Below the pieces are notes generated by a model. The model was given only the letters and a program-made list of their open reading frames with translations. It did not search any database and had not been told where the DNA came from. A program made the translations under genes and the position numbers. A stretch of DNA of 42,858 nt from a virus, in IMG/VR virus record IMGVR_UViG_3300030106_001004, positions 1 to 42,858 of that record. One strand, given 5' to 3'. Below, piece by piece: positions 40,020-42,858 of the stretch (positions are counted from its first letter, which is position 1; each line of letters opens with the position of its first letter).

Positions 40020-40289
40020 ATGAGTAAAATCAGTAATACACAGTTAAGAGAGATGTTAGCTTTAGGACTAATCACAGCAGAGAAGTTCCAAGAGTCTATA
40101 ACTCTGGGGGTAGCTAGTGCAAGCAAGAGAGGAAAAATCGACGTAATGTGCGATAACTTCCCAGAGTTTGCAGAGATAAAAACCAAGCTAGATGAATTTC
40201 ACACTACTAACAAAGATAAGGTAGATGAAGTTATGACAGAAAACGGTTTTGAACCTGTGACGAAAATATCTCTTAACATAGCAAAGTAG
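40020..40289 (+). CDS. Hypothetical early protein
   Basis: An 89-residue protein starting at ATG 40020 (AGGAG upstream); a longer reading from TTG 39990 is less likely. It begins MSKISNTQLREMLALGLITAEKF, resembling small helical DNA-binding proteins, and has a charged helical C-terminal half. First gene after the CRP-type promoter and followed by a terminator, so a one-gene transcript is possible. Confidence 0.65.
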   Translation: MSKISNTQLREMLALGLITAEKFQESITLGVASASKRGKIDVMCDNFPEFAEIKTKLDEFHTTNKDKVDEVMTENGFEPVTKISLNIAK

Positions 40290-40304
40290 AACGGTGACCT
40301 GTAG

Positions 40305-40337
40305 AACGGGGCTAGTACATCTAGCCTCGTTTTGCTT
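40305..40337 (+). terminator. Intrinsic terminator after the gene at 40020
   Basis: AACGGGGCTAG (40305-40315) pairs with CTAGCCTCGTT (40321-40331), 11 bp with one G-T pair and a 5-base TACAT loop, followed by TTGCTT. It lies 16 bases after the stop codon. The weak T-run suggests partial termination. Confidence 0.65.
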
Positions 40338-40361
40338 AGACTATTCTCTAGACTTCGTATC

Positions 40362-40417
40362 TAGTAGATGCAAAAATAGTAGATGCGAATTTTATAGAAT
40401 AATAAAATAGTAGGTAC
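40362..40417 (+). repeat. Short direct repeats TAGTAGATGC
   Basis: TAGTAGATGC occurs at 40362-40371 and 40377-40386, fifteen bases apart, with a diverged third copy TAGTAGGTAC at 40408-40417 just before the ATG at 40421. They fill the leader of the next gene and could be binding sites for a regulator, though TAG-rich words are frequent in this genome. Confidence 0.35.
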
Positions 40418-40420
40418 AAA

Positions 40421-40882
40421 ATGAATAACAATAACCTAGTAGTAGATATGGAAAGTGCTACACCGATTGATGACTACAGATTTAAAAGTGTAGGTGCGGT
40501 AAATATCTATTATTCAAAAGGTCTAGATAAAAAGTACTCTCTACTAATTGACTATGTAGGTAATGAGAAGAAGTCTATTGACAATGTTACTAGTAGCCTC
40601 ATTAATCTATGGCATATAATAGAAGCTATGCGGAGTAAGGCTAGAGGCGATAATATGATAGTCAATGTAATAGATAAAGATGCTGGTACTAGATATAGTA
40701 GAATAACACTAGCGACTACGCTCAATCAAGTAGAGAAAGCAGAAGCATTAGATAGGCAGATCAAATTAGCAAGGAATACTAGAAGAAGAATGGTGGTACA
40801 GAACAAGTATCACAGTAGAAAGCGTAAGAAGCTAGACCCGAGACTTATACGACCAATACTCAGAGAAGAGAAAACTTGGTAG
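40421..40882 (+). CDS. Hypothetical early protein with basic C-terminus
   Basis: A 153-residue protein. The first 120 residues mix strands and helices (AVNIYYSKGLDKKYSLLIDYVG, SLINLWHIIEAMR); the last 40 are very basic (RNTRRRMVVQNKYHSRKRKKLD), suggesting nucleic-acid binding. The only GATC seen in the window lies in this gene (40759-40762). Family not recognised. Confidence 0.6.
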   Translation: MNNNNLVVDMESATPIDDYRFKSVGAVNIYYSKGLDKKYSLLIDYVGNEKKSIDNVTSSLINLWHIIEAMRSKARGDNMIVNVIDKDAGTRYSRITLATTLNQVEKAEALDRQIKLARNTRRRMVVQNKYHSRKRKKLDPRLIRPILREEKTW

Positions 40883-40925
40883 AAAGATTTAATAATAACA
40901 CCGATACCTATAAGGAGGTAATAGA

Positions 40926-41045
40926 ATGAGACGTAGTAAACAAGTTAAAGTAGCTAGGAGAAAGAAGAACGCTTTACTAAAAGCTAATGGTAGAACACCT
41001 GCACAAATAGAAAGAGTAAAGCGTAAAAAGAGTAGGAGTAGATAA
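40926..41045 (+). CDS. 39-residue highly basic peptide
   Basis: ATG 40926 to TAA 41043-41045, with a strong AGGAGG site at about 40913. The peptide starts MRRSKQVKVARRKKNALLK and ends RVKRKKSRSR, about half Lys/Arg. It probably binds RNA or DNA. The strong ribosome site makes translation likely. Confidence 0.55.
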   Translation: MRRSKQVKVARRKKNALLKANGRTPAQIERVKRKKSRSR

Positions 41046-41228
41046 GTGTTTGAGCTAATAGACATATTACGTAGAAATATAAAAGACTACTTCAGCCATA
41101 ACCCTACAGAGAAAAGAGTAGCTGTGGTTTTATTAGATGAGAAGCAGTACAAACAGTTACTAGAGTGTGATGATGTAGAAGGACTAGATGAAGGTAGTGT
41201 GGTAGAAGTAGTAGAAAGGAGTAGATAG
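41046..41228 (+). CDS. Hypothetical small protein
   Basis: A 60-residue protein starting at GTG 41046, directly after the preceding TAA. It has a helical start (MFELIDILRRNIKDYF), a strand (RVAVVLLDEKQYKQLLE) and an acidic C-terminal part with VVEVVERS. Looks like a small alpha-beta protein; function unknown. Confidence 0.5.
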   Translation: MFELIDILRRNIKDYFSHNPTEKRVAVVLLDEKQYKQLLECDDVEGLDEGSVVEVVERSR

Positions 41229-41229
41229 G

Positions 41230-41553
41230 ATGTGTAAAAGATGTGACTCAATAGATAGATACTTTAATACTGGAGATAATGCAGATAAAAGAAGTGATAA
41301 TGCTAAGAAGATTAGTAGAGATATATCTAAGTACATAGGTGACATTGTACTATCAGATATAGATGACTTGCTATGTGGAATAGATGTAATAGATAAATGT
41401 AGTACCATAATAGATGACGACAATCTACCTCTAGCCCTATCTCCTAATAGACAAGGATTTAGCAATCAAGAGATAGACCACCTACTATCAAATACGTGGT
41501 TCTATATACGAAATAATATATCTAGATTAATTAAGAGGTATGAGGGTAGTTAA
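41230..41553 (+). CDS. Hypothetical early protein with paired cysteines
   Basis: A 107-residue protein starting MCKRCDSIDRYFNTGDNADK; CKRC at the start could bind metal with C49 or C57 further on. The rest is helical and acidic (SDIDDLLCGIDVIDKC), ending in a basic helix. GGAG-type ribosome site. Function unknown. Confidence 0.55.
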   Translation: MCKRCDSIDRYFNTGDNADKRSDNAKKISRDISKYIGDIVLSDIDDLLCGIDVIDKCSTIIDDDNLPLALSPNRQGFSNQEIDHLLSNTWFYIRNNISRLIKRYEGS

Positions 41554-41556
41554 TAG

Positions 41557-41832
41557 ATGAATATAAAAGAATATAATAAAAGATATAGAAATATCTACGG
41601 AGTAGATGTTAGCGACCTTACACCAGAAGAAGTAGAAAAGTATAATAGTAGATGGTTTGTAGCATACTTTTTAAAAGAAAATTATGGAGAGTTCTACACA
41701 TATCAACCTAGAAAATTTAAAAACTCTATTGAAATTTTAGTACAAGGTTCTGCTCTAGTTATGTATAATACTAGAAAAAGAATGCTAGAGTTTGATGAAT
41801 ACAAAGGTAAGGTATATAGAAGATTAGGATAA
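41557..41832 (+). CDS. Hypothetical early protein
   Basis: A 91-residue protein (MNIKEYNKRYRNIYGVDVSDLTPEEVEKYNSRW... in outline) with tyrosine-rich basic ends and a middle of two strands (NSIEILVQGSALVMYN). It starts 3 bases after the previous stop (TAATAGATG) and ends 3 bases before the next ATG in the same arrangement. Family not recognised. Confidence 0.55.
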   Translation: MNIKEYNKRYRNIYGVDVSDLTPEEVEKYNSRWFVAYFLKENYGEFYTYQPRKFKNSIEILVQGSALVMYNTRKRMLEFDEYKGKVYRRLG

Positions 41833-41835
41833 TAG

Positions 41836-42255
41836 ATGCAAACATTTCTACCATACGAAGATTTTACTCTATCTGCACAAGTACTAGACTATCGTAGACT
41901 AGGAAAGCAGAGAGTAGAAGCCTTGCAAATCTACAATGTATTAGTAGATAACCCAACTCTACAAGGCAATAAATACAAGGGTTGGCGTAGACATCCAGCC
42001 GTTCTAATGTGGGAAGGCTACGAGGAAGCGTTGTTGCTCTACAAAAACAAAATGATAGAAGAGTGGATACTTAGAGACTATAATAATACTATGGAACTTG
42101 TAGGTCTTCCAGATTCTATAAAGATGCCTTCTTGGATAGGCGATGATAGAGTACACGCTTCACATAGAAGCAACCTACTTAGAAAGGACTTAGAGTATTA
42201 CTCTAAGTATAGATGGAAAGAACGTAGAGATATGGATTACTATTGGCCAATTTAG
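41836..42255 (+). CDS. Pyrimidine-dimer DNA glycosylase-like protein (MSMEG_6728/DenV-type)
   Basis: A 139-residue protein beginning MQTFLPYEDFTLSAQVLD, with LDYRRLGKQRVEALQ (17-31), GWRRHPAVLMWEGYE (49-63), PSWIGDDRVHASHRSNL and LLRKD (107-118) and a C-terminal YYWP. This matches the small protein family annotated as pyrimidine dimer DNA glycosylase, related to T4 endonuclease V. Known: T4 EndoV removes UV thymine dimers. Inferred: repair of sunlight damage in phage or host DNA, which fits an aquatic surface habitat. Confidence 0.8.
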   Translation: MQTFLPYEDFTLSAQVLDYRRLGKQRVEALQIYNVLVDNPTLQGNKYKGWRRHPAVLMWEGYEEALLLYKNKMIEEWILRDYNNTMELVGLPDSIKMPSWIGDDRVHASHRSNLLRKDLEYYSKYRWKERRDMDYYWPI

Positions 42256-42275
42256 TAGATAGAAAGTTAAAAAAG

Positions 42276-42304
42276 TTCTTGCTTTTGTCAGTAGAATTTC
42301 GTAA
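42276..42304 (+). promoter_or_regulatory. Degenerate promoter-like motif (TTCTTG-N16-TTCGTAA)
   Basis: TTCTTG (42276-42281) is followed after 16 bases by TTCGTAA (42298-42304), with an AAAAAAG tract upstream. One base differs in each box from the other copies and spacing is one shorter. A second TACTTG lies at 42337-42342, with TAGATAA after 17 bases. Both lie in the 130-bp gap before the gene at 42386. Confidence 0.35.
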
Positions 42305-42385
42305 GCTCTATGTAGGAAAAACGTACATCGAGATAATACTTGATGTAGATGTAAGTTAATAGATAACAATAAGATAGGAGAAAGT

Positions 42386-42532
42386 ATGAGAGAGATACTT
42401 CATCACCTACTTGGTACTTGTGGAGAGAGTCACGTTAGTGTACTAACTCTGTATTATCTAGGAGTCTTTGTAGTATACAAAGAACTTGTAGTAACGATAG
42501 CAAGAGAGGTGAAAGATGGTCTATTCAAATGA
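42386..42532 (+). CDS. 48-residue small membrane-type protein
   Basis: ATG 42386 (AGGAG upstream) to TGA 42530. The peptide starts MREILHHLLGTCGESHVSVL and has a hydrophobic stretch LTLYYLGVFVVYKELVVTIA, probably one membrane helix, with a charged end REVKDGLFK. It overlaps the next gene by 17 bases. Comparable to the small protein at 5186. Function unknown. Confidence 0.5.
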   Translation: MREILHHLLGTCGESHVSVLTLYYLGVFVVYKELVVTIAREVKDGLFK

Positions 42533-42858
42533 AGTCTATCTAGTAAATAGTAACTATGCTAGAACAGTAATTCAAAATAACACTAGGTCTAATCAAGCTA
42601 CTAGCTTCAGAGACATAGATGTAGAAAGTGCTATGCTAGACTATAGTGCTAGAGTAGATGTAGATACTGTAGAGGGTACGTCTAATAGAATATTCAAACT
42701 AATAGATGTATCACATAACTACAAGCATAATGTACCTTGCTTACTACTAGAAAGGAGTGATGGTCTACGTATTATATGTAGAATCCTAGATGTTCTATTT
42801 ACAGATAAGAGACTACTTACTGTAACTTGGAGTCAGTCTAGAGATACATACTTAATAC
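42516..42858 (+). CDS. Hypothetical protein, N-terminal part (cut by window edge)
   Basis: ATG 42516 (GAGG upstream) opens a frame that stays open for 114 codons to the window end. It starts MVYSNEVYLVNSNYARTVIQ and is strand-rich (RIFKLIDVSHNYKHNVPCLLLER, DGLRIICRILDVLF). The gene continues outside the window. Direct joining of the two window ends would not continue this frame into the first partial gene. Confidence 0.55.
   Translation, partial: MVYSNEVYLVNSNYARTVIQNNTRSNQATSFRDIDVESAMLDYSARVDVDTVEGTSNRIFKLIDVSHNYKHNVPCLLLERSDGLRIICRILDVLFTDKRLLTVTWSQSRDTYLI

Noticed and set aside
1-42858. Window as a complete circular genome
   Set aside because: Joining the ends puts the last open frame into a stop at once and leaves the first partial gene without a start codon; polymerase genes are also missing.

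Overview
This window is a stretch of a tailed bacteriophage genome, AT-rich (about one third G+C by eye), with genes packed end to end on two strands. The virion set looks podovirus-like (P22-type portal and terminase, SU10/DUF5309-type capsid protein, a beta-propeller-type tail protein, glycine-rich ejection-type proteins; no sheath and no classic long tape measure). Small families such as DUF5872-like and DUF6321-like basic proteins are typical of aquatic/marine phage sequences. A lipobox protein, spanin-like membrane proteins and an M15 endolysin suggest a Gram-negative host. No integrase, repressor of lysogeny, tRNA, CRISPR array or IS element was seen. Both window ends cut through open reading frames and no DNA polymerase or primase is present, so the genome probably continues outside.

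Layout. (1) 1-8046, + strand: early/replication block. It holds an amidoligase with N-terminal zinc knuckles, a Cas4/RecB-like Fe-S nuclease, a MazG-like helical protein, a Rad52-like annealing protein, an SSB-like protein with an acidic DLPF tip, a small HTH protein, then a 500-bp zone of hairpins, microgenes and a candidate structured RNA (4980-5470), followed by an Hjc-like resolvase and a DnaB-like helicase. (2) 38703-8049, - strand: late block read right to left: Cys-rich protein, metallophosphoesterase, terminase small subunit, a small gene, gamma-glutamylcyclotransferase (GGCT), terminase large subunit, portal, scaffold, major capsid, decoration protein, adaptors, a 1212-aa fibre with YadA-like repeats, a run of tiny membrane/basic/lysis genes ending in the endolysin, the propeller-like tail protein and a set of large ejection-type proteins. 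The late block meets the helicase gene tail to tail with only 2 bp between stops. (3) 38704-42858, + strand: a second early block of small unknown genes plus a pyrimidine-dimer DNA glycosylase-like protein.

Regulation. The 38704-38889 gap divides the two strands and carries two divergent copies of a bipartite motif, TACTTG-N17-TTAGTAA, that also precedes other gene groups (1563, 39298; variants at 34726 on the - strand and 42276). I propose this as the phage's main promoter class. A 431-bp gap (39589-40019) holds a perfect CRP-type palindrome placed as for class I activation, a Fur-like box and TTCGA operator-like repeats. By eye, the tetranucleotide GATC occurs only once in the whole window, a strong sign of restriction or methylation pressure.

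The genes form a coherent virulent-phage programme: early recombination-linked replication (nuclease + annealase + SSB + resolvase + helicase), late head assembly and packaging, short-tail/ejection apparatus, and lysis. The most unusual pairing is the amidoligase (early) with a GGCT lodged between the terminase subunit genes (late).
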